NCBI GenBank assembly: GCA_015709575.1
Contig: CP054190.1
Location: 2,106,616 to 2,170,615 of the forward strand
Reading direction: 5' to 3'
DNA length: 64,000 bases
From: Planctomycetia bacterium
Lineage (GTDB): Bacteria > Planctomycetota > Phycisphaerae > UBA1845 > Fen-1342
The notes beneath the pieces are model-generated. The model saw only the letters and a list, made by a program, of their open reading frames with translations. It did not search any database and was not told where the DNA came from. The first letter of the stretch is position 1; each line of letters opens with the position of its first letter. This document shows, one piece after another, positions 16,915-26,283 of the stretch. A program made the translations under genes and the position numbers.

Positions 16915-19900
16915 TCACTTGTCTTCCAACTCGATCGCTCCCTGCCATTGCTCTGAGGGCGGCTCGCGCAGCAGCCTGTCGCAGGCGACGACGTAGCGCG
17001 CTGCGGCTGAATCATCCGGATGCAGCGCCACACACGCCACAAACGCAGCGCGGGCAGCGGCGAAGTCGCGCGACTGAAACGCGGCGACCGCTGTCCCGAA
17101 CTCCTCCGCGTAGCGCAGCCGCTGGGGAGGGCAGCCGGCGCGTCGGCCCAGCAGCTCGTAGACCTGCACCGGCTGTCGGCGCCCTTTTACCTGGACACCG
17201 CCGATGGCGCGAAATGCGAAGCGATCGCCCGCGGCGGTGCGGGTGGCGTCGTTTACGAGCATCAGCGTGCCGAAGAACTTGTTGGCGGACTCCAGCCGCG
17301 CGGCGACGTTCACCGAGTCCCCGATGCAGGTGTAATCGTATTTCATGGCCGAGCCGCACGGGCCGACGACGGCGTTGCCGGTGGCGACGCCGACGCGCGT
17401 CACCAGTTCGCCAAAGACGGGGTCACCACCGCGCAGCGACTGCTCGCGCGCCAGCGCCGCCATGGCCGCCTGAAGGTCCGTGGCCGACTCGCACGCCCGG
17501 CGGGCGTGGTCGGACTGGGGATAAATCACCGGGTTCCAGAAGGCGAAGATGCCGTCGCCCATGAACTTGTTGACCATCGCCTCATGGCGGACCAGCACGG
17601 CCGTGCAGCGCTCGAGGCATAAATTCAGGACGCGCTGGGTGCGATCCGCGCCGATGCGCTCGGCAATCTGCGTGAAGCCGCGCAGGTCCGTGAAGATGAC
17701 TGACACCTCGCGCGACTCCGCGCGGCGGCACAGCTCCGGGTTTTCGGCGACCTGCCGCGCGATGGCGCGGGAGGTGTATTGCGTCAGCGCCGTGGTCAGT
17801 TCGCGGCGCTCGCGCTCGATAAAGATGTATCGGTGGAAGGCGATCAGCCCCAGCGCGGCGAACATCGCGACCAGCGGCGGAACAGTCGCGATGGCGGTGG
17901 TCGCGGCGTGGAACGTCACGGCGGACGCAGCGGCGTACGACAGTGCCAGTGCTCCGACAATCATCGCTGCGCCGCGCGGCCCGCGCCACACCGCAATGAG
18001 GGTCGCCAGCAGTCCGGCCGCGAAGGTGAGGCCGAGGTTCTGCGCCGGAGTGGTCCAGTACACCAGTCGATTCGTCAGCAGGCCGTTGAGCAGCCAGTAG
18101 TGCGCCAGCACGCCGGGAGCGCGGCGGCTCGTCGGCGTCGGCGTCATGTCCGCCAGGGCGGTGGCGGTGTACCCAACCACGCAGGTGCGGCCGGCGATGC
18201 GCGATCGAAGTACGCTCAGCGCGGCCGCGATCTCCCGTTCCAGGTTCTCGTTTGCGGCGCGGGCCGGCAAAACGCGATCGGCGATGGTCTGCTGAAACAG
18301 CTCCAACAGATCGGAGCTGCGCTCGTCGGCGAAAGTACGAGCCGACGCGTCCAGTCCGTCCATGCGGCGCTGCTCCGCCAGCGCGAAGTCCCACATCGCG
18401 CGCTCGCGCTCCTCGATCTGCGCGCGAGCGGCATCGGCCGCGGCGCGAAGCTCCGTGGCGGATGGATCACCGGACAACCGTGCCCGGTCCGCGCCGGCGT
18501 CAAGCTCCTTGTAACGGCGCAACGCTGCCACATAGGCATCGTGGTCGGAAAAGAACTCGGACGCGAAGATCTGCTCCAGCGTGTCGCGGATGATGCGCGT
18601 GTTCTCGGCCATGTCGCGACGCCGCTGCTGCACGCGGAAGAGCGCTTCGGCCGGAACATGCCTTCGACCGGCCGCTTGCACGTCCCGATCCGCGACCCAC
18701 GGCACGATTGCGCGCCCGGCGGCATCCAACTGAATCACGCGATCCGCAACGTGCAACAGCCGGCGGTCCGCGTCATAGCGGATGCCGTCCGCCGCCCTGC
18801 CGCGGGTCGCGCCAACCAGGTCGGCCGCACAGCCGAGCGCGAGCTGGGGGTAGGTCAGCCCGTCGCCGATCGTGGCCAGCAGTGATACCCGTCGGGCCAC
18901 GCCGTCGGAGTCCGGCTCAAAGACCACGAACCCGCAGCGACGTGCCGCAGCCGCGAAATCGAAGAGCACCGGCTGGATCGCGTCATACTTCGCGGCGGCG
19001 GCGACCAACCCGGCATCCGGAGCATAGGCATGTGACCGAGTGGCGACAGCGCTGCGGACATACCGAATGGCGCGCCCGAGCGCTTCGGTGCGCGGAGTGT
19101 CGTTGTCCGGCGGATCGCGGCTGATTCGCGGCAGCAGGCGCTCGAACAGCTCAACAGGCGCCAGCGGAAGCAACTGCGGTTCGCCCGCGAGAGCGGACCG
19201 GACGAAGCGTCTCGCGGCCGCCTCCAGGCAGCGGGAGTGAATTCGATCGACAACTTCGGCGTCCAGTCCGGCAACCAGCGCGAGTGCCTCGGGCGGTGTA
19301 TCGAACCCCTGCGTGCCGACAATCGGCGCATCGCGCTCCGCGGCCAGCAACGCCACCAGCACCGCCTGATCCACGTCGGCTTCGGTCCAACCGCCGCGCG
19401 GGACGGCGACGTACCGCAGCGCGTCGGAACGGAGCTTCGGATCGCGTGGCGAGGCGCCCGCGCGCAGGCTGGCATGGAGCGCATCGACCAACTCTGCATG
19501 GGAAAGGCTGTCGAGCGGGGTGCGGGCGTGGGCGTGAAAGGCCAGGTAGACGTTGCCGGCGCCGGCGATGGCTGCGCGGAGCTCCATGTCGCTGGGGCGC
19601 AGCGAGTCCGGCGTCAACTGCTCCGAGAGCGGGTCAAAGTAGCCGTCATCAACGCGGCGGTCATCGATGTCCAACGGCTGGCCGTCAAGGTACTCAAGAT
19701 CGACGACGACGGCCCGCGCGCCCAGCTCCGCGGGGATCTCAACCAGGCAGGACTGCTTGAACCGCGCCCACGGCCAGCGGCCGACGGTTTCGACCGAGCT
19801 GTCGTCTATGTCGATGCGGACGAGTTCGTCCGAATGCGGGATGGAGTTGGCGTAGCGGAAGCGGAGGTCGAGCGCGCGCAGCTCGGCCCGCTCCAACATG

Positions 19901-20016
19901 CGCAATGCATATGCGAGGCAAACAGCCAGGGTGGCGGCAATGCCGATCAGAAAGGCCCAGCGGCGGGCGGATCGTTCGCGATTGGTCACGGGTATCATGT
20001 TCGCCGTTGTCGGCAT
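16915..20016 (-). CDS. CHASE2-domain class III adenylate cyclase
   Basis: About 1033 residues from ATG 20016 (ATG 19998 is an alternative; neither has a clear ribosome site). An N-terminal TM helix ('WAFLIGIAATLAVCLAYAL') leads into an extracytoplasmic CHASE2 domain starting 'LRALDLRFRYANSIPHSDEL'. Three further hydrophobic segments lie near 680-760. The catalytic domain (about 765-950) has 'VSVIFTDLRGFTQIAERIG' with the first metal Asp, 'NKFMGDGIFAFWNP' with the second, and 'YDYTCIGDSVNVAARLESA', typical of adenylate rather than guanylate specificity. A charged helical insert of about 100 residues ('RVQQRRRDMAENTRIIRDT') interrupts the sensor region. The tail looks like a TPR-type helical hairpin. 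It probably makes cAMP in response to an external signal. It diverges from an ECF sigma gene. Confidence 0.93.
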   Translation of the reverse strand: MPTTANMIPVTNRERSARRWAFLIGIAATLAVCLAYALRMLERAELRALDLRFRYANSIPHSDELVRIDIDDSSVETVGRWPWARFKQSCLVEIPAELGARAVVVDLEYLDGQPLDIDDRRVDDGYFDPLSEQLTPDSLRPSDMELRAAIAGAGNVYLAFHAHARTPLDSLSHAELVDALHASLRAGASPRDPKLRSDALRYVAVPRGGWTEADVDQAVLVALLAAERDAPIVGTQGFDTPPEALALVAGLDAEVVDRIHSRCLEAAARRFVRSALAGEPQLLPLAPVELFERLLPRISRDPPDNDTPRTEALGRAIRYVRSAVATRSHAYAPDAGLVAAAAKYDAIQPVLFDFAAAARRCGFVVFEPDSDGVARRVSLLATIGDGLTYPQLALGCAADLVGATRGRAADGIRYDADRRLLHVADRVIQLDAAGRAIVPWVADRDVQAAGRRHVPAEALFRVQQRRRDMAENTRIIRDTLEQIFASEFFSDHDAYVAALRRYKELDAGADRARLSGDPSATELRAAADAARAQIEERERAMWDFALAEQRRMDGLDASARTFADERSSDLLELFQQTIADRVLPARAANENLEREIAAALSVLRSRIAGRTCVVGYTATALADMTPTPTSRRAPGVLAHYWLLNGLLTNRLVYWTTPAQNLGLTFAAGLLATLIAVWRGPRGAAMIVGALALSYAAASAVTFHAATTAIATVPPLVAMFAALGLIAFHRYIFIERERRELTTALTQYTSRAIARQVAENPELCRRAESREVSVIFTDLRGFTQIAERIGADRTQRVLNLCLERCTAVLVRHEAMVNKFMGDGIFAFWNPVIYPQSDHARRACESATDLQAAMAALAREQSLRGGDPVFGELVTRVGVATGNAVVGPCGSAMKYDYTCIGDSVNVAARLESANKFFGTLMLVNDATRTAAGDRFAFRAIGGVQVKGRRQPVQVYELLGRRAGCPPQRLRYAEEFGTAVAAFQSRDFAAARAAFVACVALHPDDSAAARYVVACDRLLREPPSEQWQGAIELEDK

Positions 20017-20134
20017 GAGTCGGCAAGTCGTGCGCGTCGGCCGGGGTTTTGCGACCCCCCGACTATCGGCCGGGACGCGCGGTCCATCCGGGGCGCGACG
20101 GATCGGATTGTGAGAATTCGTCGGCGGGTGCCGG

Positions 20135-20160
20135 CCGAATTTTTTCAACGCAATATTCGG
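20135..20160. promoter_or_regulatory. Inverted repeat in the divergent cyclase/sigma-factor region
   Basis: CCGAAT (20135-20140) and ATTCGG (20155-20160) are separated by 14 bases of locally AT-rich sequence, in the 176-base region between the cyclase and ECF sigma starts. It could be an operator or part of a promoter, but the arms are short. Confidence 0.25.
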
Positions 20161-20192
20161 ACGACGGGCGTACATTCGTGGGACGGAGCCAA

Positions 20193-20813
20193 ATGGCCGA
20201 CGGCGGCATTCAGCCCGGGAGCGGGGTCCGGCCGCCGCGCCTCCTGGGGGCGGCGGAAGGCGCGGATTTCGCGTCCCTGCTGTCGGCCTCCTTCCGGCGG
20301 CTCTGGCTACTTGCGGCCGGGATTGTGCGGGATCGGACGCTGGCCGAGGACATCGTGCAGGAGGCTGCGATGATCGGGCTGGAGAAGTGGTCCAGTTTTC
20401 AGCCCGGGTCGAGCTTCATGGCGTGGATGGGACAAACCGTGCGATTCGTAGCGATGAACCACATCCGGCGAACGAAGCGACGCAGGACTTCCAGCGTCGA
20501 TCCGGCGATGATTGATGCTTCCAACATTGCGCCGGAGTCGTCCAATCCGGTGACTTCAAGGGCCGCCGATGATCGCGACCAGCTTCACTTTGACGACCGG
20601 CTGATGAAGGCGCTGGATGACGTTGCTCCGGTCGCCCGGACGTGCCTGCTTCTGCGGACGCTCGAAGACATGAGCTACGCCGAGATTTCGGTGCTGCTGG
20701 ACATTCCCGAAGGAACGGCGATGAGCCACGTCCACCGTGCTCGCGGTCAGATGCGTGCTCAGCTTGGGGCGGGAATGGATCCGGCTGACACCGGGCGGAG
20801 GGCCGCGCCATGA
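20193..20813 (+). CDS. ECF RNA polymerase sigma factor (pair 1)
   Basis: This 206-residue sigma-70-family protein starts at ATG 20193, with GGACGGAG 4 to 11 bases upstream. Region 2 is 'FRRLWLLAAGIVRDRTLAED' through 'SFMAWMGQTVRFVAMNHIRR'. Region 4 is 'ALDDVAPVARTCLLLRTLED' followed by 'SYAEISVLLDIPEGTAMSHV', the helix-turn-helix. The pattern matches the sigma-70 family expanded in Rhodopirellula and relatives. Its stop overlaps the next start as ATGA, so it is coupled to a membrane protein that is probably its anti-sigma factor. The opposite-strand neighbour is a cAMP-producing sensor. Confidence 0.92.
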   Translation: MADGGIQPGSGVRPPRLLGAAEGADFASLLSASFRRLWLLAAGIVRDRTLAEDIVQEAAMIGLEKWSSFQPGSSFMAWMGQTVRFVAMNHIRRTKRRRTSSVDPAMIDASNIAPESSNPVTSRAADDRDQLHFDDRLMKALDDVAPVARTCLLLRTLEDMSYAEISVLLDIPEGTAMSHVHRARGQMRAQLGAGMDPADTGRRAAP

Positions 20814-21535
20814 GCACGAACCCGCCGCGCGACCGACTGGACGAGTACTTCGACGGCCGCCTTTCGCCCGAGGAGCGGGCGGAATTTGAGCACGCTGCGG
20901 CGGGCGACACGTCAATTGCGCGGGAACGCGAGATTCAGGCGCGTATTGACGCCGGCTTGCGCCGCCAATTCACGCCGCCCTCTGCCGACGCCCTGCTGCG
21001 CCGGCTGCAATCCCGCCCGCGCGTCATTCCCGTCTGGCGCAGGCCGGCGCTGGCGGCGGCGGCCGTGCTGTTGCTGGTTGCGACCGGGACGGTGATGTTC
21101 CGCTGGCTGACGGCTGACACGCCGCTTGATCCGTTGTTCCGCTACCAGCCGCGGCCGTTGGCCCAGGTCTATTTTGACGAGCGCCGCGCGGGGTTTGAGC
21201 CGCTGTGGGAGTGTCGCGAGCCGGCGGAGTTTCGCAAGGCGTTTGTGGATCATCTCGGTAGCGGGTTGGCGTTCGCATCGGTGCCGACCGGGGCGACGAC
21301 CTGGGGCGTTTCGTACAGCGCGACGTCGCTGTCGCGGAATTCGGTGCTGGTGCTGGCGCGGATCGACGGGCAGGACATCCTGGTGGTGGCCGACCGGGTG
21401 GAAAACGCGGCGATGAGTGTGCCGGTACCGGAGGGGCTGCACGTCCATCGCAAAGAGGTCGGGGCGCTGGTTCTATACGAGATTTCGCCACTTCCTGACG
21501 CCCAATTGCTTCCGTTGCTTCATTCCGAGCCGTAA
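20810..21535 (+). CDS. Putative membrane anti-sigma factor (pair 1)
   Basis: This 241-residue protein begins with a cytosolic anti-sigma-like segment ('DRLDEYFDGRLSPEERAEFE'). A single TM helix follows at about 80-97 ('ALAAAAVLLLVATGTVMF'), then an extracytoplasmic domain of about 140 residues. It lacks the HxxxCxxC zinc finger, so it would be a zinc-free anti-sigma factor. The ATGA overlap with the sigma gene supports a sigma/anti-sigma pair. What the outer domain senses is not evident. Confidence 0.8.
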   Translation: MSTNPPRDRLDEYFDGRLSPEERAEFEHAAAGDTSIAREREIQARIDAGLRRQFTPPSADALLRRLQSRPRVIPVWRRPALAAAAVLLLVATGTVMFRWLTADTPLDPLFRYQPRPLAQVYFDERRAGFEPLWECREPAEFRKAFVDHLGSGLAFASVPTGATTWGVSYSATSLSRNSVLVLARIDGQDILVVADRVENAAMSVPVPEGLHVHRKEVGALVLYEISPLPDAQLLPLLHSEP

Positions 21536-21692
21536 ACGCACGCTCACACGCGCCGGTTGGGCGGTGTTTGAGCAGCCGTGTCGGGGGCGACCCGCCGATC
21601 GGTCCGGACGACGTGCAGCCGGGCCTTGCTTCGGGCCGTAGAATCTCCGCGAGGGCGCAACCGTCATTCGACCCGCGCCCCGTGGAGCATGC

Positions 21693-24600
21693 ATGATCCT
21701 GACCCGAACGCACGCCGGCGACTCCCGCTTTCCAACGATCTATGCGGCGGCCCGCAGGGCGCCGCGCTCCGCTCCGCTTGCGACGCTGTTGTTGGCTACT
21801 GCGATTGCGTGCGCGCCTGCATTGAAGGCGCAGGAGATCGAGCGTTTTGAGTTTCGGGCCACGGCTGACTCGACGATCCTGTCGCATCAGCCCAAGGCCC
21901 GGGCCATGAACTTCGGGGCGCGGGATCATCTCGAATTACAGGCGAACCTGCGTTTCGCCCTGATGCAATTCGACTTGAACCGATTGGCTGGAATGCGCGT
22001 CGAGCGGGCGACGCTGGTGCTGCGGCGGACGCGCGACATGCTGGTGCGCGTGGGACTGGGCACGATCGCGGCAGCCTGGGATGAGGGCGCGTCGAACGAT
22101 GGAAGGGCAACCGAAGGGGGCGTCTGCTATCAATATGCGCGCTATCACGAGACGGCCGCACGCGCGACGCCGTGGGCCTGGCCGGGGAGCGACTTCGGCG
22201 ACGTGGCCTTTGGCGAGGGCGGTTCGCGGTGGACGTCGGCGGTGGCGCGATTCGACCGGGAGCGCGAGAGCTTCGAAATCGACGTGCCGGCGGCGATGGT
22301 GCAGGCGCTGGCGCAGGGATTGCAGCCGGGAGGATTGGCGCTGGCGGATGAGTTTCACCGGGAGCCGATCGCGGCAATCGCGTCACGCGAGGCGTTTGGC
22401 GGGCCATTGCTGGTCGTGGAGGCGCGGCGCGTTCCGACACGGACCAGCGTTGCGCCGAAGAACGTGCGAACGCTGCGCGATGAGCTGGGGGTCGAGTGGG
22501 TGGAGTTTGAGGCGGCGCAGGCGATCGGTTTCGAAGTGGTCGTGACGGGGAGCGATCGCGCGTCGGCGGAGTCGGCGCGACGCCTGGAGACGTGGGCGCT
22601 GCCGACGCCCGGACCGGGGCGGCTGCGCGCGATGCTGGTGGCGGGTCGCGGACCGCGCGACACGCACGTCGCGGTGCGGGCGGTGGAGGCGGCGGCGGAC
22701 TGGTCGGATTGGGAATCAGCCCCGTTACCGCCGGTTCCGGAGCGAGTCGTGGCGCTGGATGCGCCGAAGCTGCCCCGGTTTGACCTGCCGCGCGAGATTC
22801 GCGGGCCGTTCGTGGCAGACGACGGCGTGGCGCTGAGCCGGGATGGGATCTGGATCCGAAGCTCGCGACAGACGTGGTTTGATCCGATGCGCGGTCCGGT
22901 CTCGCTGCAGGCCGGTCGGAACGAGTTTGTGGCGTTTCAGGTTTTCCTGGCGGGGGTCAGCGGCGCGCACCAGGTGCGGATCGCGGAATGGGCTTCACCA
23001 TCGGATGCTGCGCCAGCACCACGCGCGGCGCTTTTCCGGCAACACTACGTGAAGGCGCGCCTGGGAAAAGACAAATACGGACCGGACGCGGCGGTGCCGC
23101 TGCGCGACGGTGAGCTGATGAACCTGGCATTCGACGCGCCCCGGCCGGCGTCCGCACAGCCCGCCACGGAGCCAGGCCAGGACGGCCCGGACGAACCGGA
23201 AGGCGAAGTGCCCGGTCCGGCGGACGACAAGGCGGATGCGGGCGGTCCGCCGCCGCCGCGGATGGTTCAGGGTGTATGGGTCGAGCTGTTTGTGCCGCGG
23301 GGAACTTCGACCGGCGTGTGGCGCAGCCGGGTGGTCGTGGTGCGCGACGGAGCGGCCGTGCTGGACGTGCCGATCGAACTGGAAGTGGTCAGCGGCACCC
23401 TGCCGGATGAACTGGGCTTTGCCGCGATGCTCGGGTCGGACAAGCCCCTCGCGGAACTCGGCGCGGGCGACTCGCCCGATGGCGTGGACGACGCCCGGCG
23501 GTGGGCAACGCTCGACGCCTGCTATCGCATGGCACACACGCATCGCGCGACGTTCGCGTATGACCCGATGCGCGTGGACGGATCCGTGGAGGCGGGGTTC
23601 GCGCCGGCGATCCGCGCGGCGGGCGAGTCCGCGACGCTGGACTTCGAGGACTGGGAACGGCGCTTTGCCCGATACTTCGATGGATCGGCGTTTCGCGACC
23701 TGCCGCGGGCGGGCGCGCCGCTGAGCTTTTTTACGCTGCCGTTCAATGAGAACTGGCCGCTGGTGATGCAGTTGCGTCCGGCGGGTCGCGGGGTGCCGGC
23801 GGCCAATCGCTACCACTATCGCGCGACATGGTATGAGCTGGCGGACGTCCGGATGCGGCGAAACCCGCCGATCGACGCCTATATTCACTGGCCGATCGCC
23901 GATGCCCTGTCCGGCGGCTACCAGGAACAGACCCGGCGGCTGATGGGCCAGTTCGCGGAGTACCTGTCGAGCCGCCGATGGGCTACGCAGTTTCACGTCG
24001 CGCCGAGTCACTACATCACCGGCGTGCGGCAAGGCTGCTGGTGGAACCTGGAGCTGCCGCAGGTGATGGATGATTACCTGGCGTTGCGGTTCTGGTTTGA
24101 CCTGTATCGCTCCGGCGGCGCGGTGCGCGGCGGGCCGGTGAAGCTGCGCGGGACGCTGTCGCAGCCGCAGTTCTCGAGATCCGTTCTGGACGGGATGCTG
24201 GATCTCTCGATTATCGACATGTCCCTGATGGACAAGCAGCGGCACCTGCTGACCCGCCGCGAGCGCTACGGGCGGCTGTGGCAAACCGGCTTTCCGATCG
24301 ACCCGGAGCATGGGCCGGCGGCGATGTTGCGGTGGGTCTGGTGCGCGCGACTCGCCGGAGCGGAGGGGGTCGCGCTGCGGAATTGCGTCGGCCCCGCGTC
24401 GGCGTGGGAGGACGCCACGACGGTCGCGCTGATCTATCCGCCGCGCTACGGCAACGACGGATTCGTGCCATCGCTGCGTTTGAAGGGACTCCTGCGGGCT
24501 CAACAGGACATGGAGTGGCTGGCGGCATGGCAGCGCAGCGGCGGCGAAAGCGTGCCGACCGGGTACTCCCTGAATGCGATCGGTCAGGAGATCGTGCAGC

Positions 24601-24719
24601 GGATGAGCCTGCCCCCGTCGCGAAACGTGAACCTGCTGCCGGTGCTGGAACTGCCGGGGCGGCTGGACACGGTGGTGTTCGAAGAACTGCGGCGCGGATT
24701 GCGCAGCGCGGCGCGTTGA
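21693..24719 (+). CDS. Large secreted DNRLRE-domain protein with DUF4091-like C-terminal region
   Basis: A 1008-residue exported protein with start ATG 21693 and GTGGAG five bases upstream. A long signal region ends 'LLLATAIACAPALKAQ'. Residues about 50-240 match the DNRLRE beta-sandwich ('FRATADSTILSHQPKARAMN', 'RFALMQFDLNRLAGMRVERA'), a module of surface polysaccharide-active proteins. A second beta-domain covers about 370-560, interrupted by a Pro/Glu/Asp-rich linker near 485-520. The C-terminal 450 residues look like a glycoside-hydrolase-type barrel of the DUF4091 kind ('WVELFVPRGTSTGVWRSRV', 'GPAAMLRWVWCARLAGAEGV'). Enzymatic activity is not established. It lies downstream of the sigma/anti-sigma pair by 157 bases and could be a target. 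Confidence 0.72.
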   Translation: MILTRTHAGDSRFPTIYAAARRAPRSAPLATLLLATAIACAPALKAQEIERFEFRATADSTILSHQPKARAMNFGARDHLELQANLRFALMQFDLNRLAGMRVERATLVLRRTRDMLVRVGLGTIAAAWDEGASNDGRATEGGVCYQYARYHETAARATPWAWPGSDFGDVAFGEGGSRWTSAVARFDRERESFEIDVPAAMVQALAQGLQPGGLALADEFHREPIAAIASREAFGGPLLVVEARRVPTRTSVAPKNVRTLRDELGVEWVEFEAAQAIGFEVVVTGSDRASAESARRLETWALPTPGPGRLRAMLVAGRGPRDTHVAVRAVEAAADWSDWESAPLPPVPERVVALDAPKLPRFDLPREIRGPFVADDGVALSRDGIWIRSSRQTWFDPMRGPVSLQAGRNEFVAFQVFLAGVSGAHQVRIAEWASPSDAAPAPRAALFRQHYVKARLGKDKYGPDAAVPLRDGELMNLAFDAPRPASAQPATEPGQDGPDEPEGEVPGPADDKADAGGPPPPRMVQGVWVELFVPRGTSTGVWRSRVVVVRDGAAVLDVPIELEVVSGTLPDELGFAAMLGSDKPLAELGAGDSPDGVDDARRWATLDACYRMAHTHRATFAYDPMRVDGSVEAGFAPAIRAAGESATLDFEDWERRFARYFDGSAFRDLPRAGAPLSFFTLPFNENWPLVMQLRPAGRGVPAANRYHYRATWYELADVRMRRNPPIDAYIHWPIADALSGGYQEQTRRLMGQFAEYLSSRRWATQFHVAPSHYITGVRQGCWWNLELPQVMDDYLALRFWFDLYRSGGAVRGGPVKLRGTLSQPQFSRSVLDGMLDLSIIDMSLMDKQRHLLTRRERYGRLWQTGFPIDPEHGPAAMLRWVWCARLAGAEGVALRNCVGPASAWEDATTVALIYPPRYGNDGFVPSLRLKGLLRAQQDMEWLAAWQRSGGESVPTGYSLNAIGQEIVQRMSLPPSRNVNLLPVLELPGRLDTVVFEELRRGLRSAAR

Positions 24720-24766
24720 GGCCGGCCGGCCGTTGGTTTGCCGCGGCCGCCGAGTGAGAACCCGGG

Positions 24767-25540
24767 ATGGCGATTCCCTTTGAGAGCGGCGACCCGCTGA
24801 CAACAGGACAGATCCGCGAGCTGGACGTGCTGGCGATCGAGCACGTCGGAATTCCCGGGCTGGTGCTCATGGAGAACGCGGGGCGCAGCGTGGCGGAGTT
24901 TGTGCATGCGCTGCTACCGAACCCGCGTGCCGCACTGGTGGTCATCCTGGCGGGTGCCGGGAACAACGGCGGCGACGGGACCGTCGCGGCCAGGCATCTG
25001 GACAACGCGGGCGTCGCGACGTGCACGATCCTGGCGGCCGCCCCGGAACGCCTGCGCGGCGATGCGGCGGTGAATTGTCGCATCCTGCAACGGCTGGCGG
25101 CCGGCGGCGAGGAGAGACAAGCGGCCGGAGGCGTTCGTGCGGCCGGCGCGATCCGAATTCTTAATGCATCGGCCATGTCGGCTGACGGCGACTCCACGAG
25201 CCGGCAGAGCGTGCAGGAGGTAATCGCGGCGGCGGACGTGATCGTCGATGCGCTGCTGGGGACGGGCGCGCGCGGGGCGCCGAACGGCGTGGTGGCGGAG
25301 CTAATCGCGCTGGCGAACGCCGCACCCGCGGCGCGGCGGATCGCCGTGGACATCCCGTCCGGGCTTTCGGCGGACGACGGCGTTGTGCATGAGCCGTGCT
25401 TTCGGGCGGATGCAACGCTCACGCTCGCGGCGACGAAGATTGGATTTCTGGCCGAATCGGCGCGGCGAGTGCTCGGGCGGGTGTCCGCGGTGGACGTGGG
25501 AATCCCGCGGCGACTGGTGCCGGGGCGGCGATCGGAGTGA
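24767..25540 (+). CDS. nnrE: NAD(P)H-hydrate epimerase
   Basis: This 257-residue YjeF-N domain enzyme epimerises damaged NAD(P)HX so that a dehydratase can repair it. Diagnostic segments are 'LVLMENAGRSVAEFV', 'ILAGAGNNGGDGTVAARHL', 'IVDALLGTGARGAPNG', 'RRIAVDIPSGLSADDG' and 'ATLTLAATKIGFL'. It lacks the C-terminal ADP/ATP-dependent dehydratase domain with which it is fused in many bacteria, so the dehydratase must be elsewhere. The start ATG 24767 has only a weak ribosome site. It is convergent with the methionine-salvage operon. Confidence 0.93.
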   Translation: MAIPFESGDPLTTGQIRELDVLAIEHVGIPGLVLMENAGRSVAEFVHALLPNPRAALVVILAGAGNNGGDGTVAARHLDNAGVATCTILAAAPERLRGDAAVNCRILQRLAAGGEERQAAGGVRAAGAIRILNASAMSADGDSTSRQSVQEVIAAADVIVDALLGTGARGAPNGVVAELIALANAAPAARRIAVDIPSGLSADDGVVHEPCFRADATLTLAATKIGFLAESARRVLGRVSAVDVGIPRRLVPGRRSE

Positions 25541-25578
25541 TGCGACGGAGGAGCGAGAAAACCGATCGCGAGGGGGCG

Positions 25579-26283
25579 CTACGCCGGCGGGTTCTGCAAA
25601 ATCTCATCGAGCGACTCGATCCGTGCGAAGCAGTTCTCCGGCGTCGGCCGGTTTCCCGGCCGAACGGCCAGCCGTGTCTGCATTCCGGCTTCGCGTGCCG
25701 CGAGCAGTTCGGCGGCGACGTCTGAAACGAACAGCACGTCACCGGCCGGCCGGCCGATCCGCTCGGCGATTCGACGGTAGCTCTCCGCCTCCTGTTTCGC
25801 CCCCGTGGTCGTGTCGTAGTATCCGCTCAGCAGCGGGGTCAGGTCGCCGTCGGCGGTGTGCGCGAAGAACAGCTTCTGGGCCGCGATGCTTCCGCTCGAA
25901 TAAATGCGCAGATCGACGCCGCGCGCGTGCAGCGCTCGCAGAGCCGGCGCGACATCCGCAAAAAGCGTCGAGCGCAGCGTGCCTTCGGCGTAGCCCTGTT
26001 CCCAGACCATGCCCTGAAGCGCCTTCAGTCCGGTGGCCTTCGCATCGCGATCCATGAGCGACAGAAGGTGCGCCACGATCGACTCACGCGAGAACTCGAT
26101 TCCGCCGGCATCCAGCGACACCTGCCGCAGCACGTCCCGGATGCTCGGCTCACTCCACCGCGCATCGAGAAACGCCGCCAGGTATTTTCGCGCATAAGGA
26201 AAGAGCACGTCGGTCACAAACCGGATCGGCGCGACCGTGCCCTCGATGTCCAGCAGGAGCGTCCTGAACGCGCAGTCGCTCAC
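25579..26283 (-). CDS. mtnC: Acireductone synthase (enolase-phosphatase E1)
   Basis: This 234-residue HAD-superfamily enzyme turns 2,3-diketo-5-methylthiopentyl-1-phosphate into acireductone in methionine salvage. Motifs are 'TLLLDIEGTVAPIRFV' (nucleophile loop), 'LRIYSSGSIAAQKLFF' (motif II) and 'VLFVSDVAAELLAAREAG' (motif IV). The start is GTG 26283, whose GTGA overlaps the stop of mtnD, so the two are coupled. It is the last gene of the mtnEBDC operon, and the product goes directly to MtnD. Confidence 0.95.
   Translation of the reverse strand: MSDCAFRTLLLDIEGTVAPIRFVTDVLFPYARKYLAAFLDARWSEPSIRDVLRQVSLDAGGIEFSRESIVAHLLSLMDRDAKATGLKALQGMVWEQGYAEGTLRSTLFADVAPALRALHARGVDLRIYSSGSIAAQKLFFAHTADGDLTPLLSGYYDTTTGAKQEAESYRRIAERIGRPAGDVLFVSDVAAELLAAREAGMQTRLAVRPGNRPTPENCFARIESLDEILQNPPA

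Noticed and set aside
22995-24803. 602-codon minus-strand open frame
   Set aside because: Shadow of the DNRLRE protein gene, rich in Arg, His and Gln with no domain.
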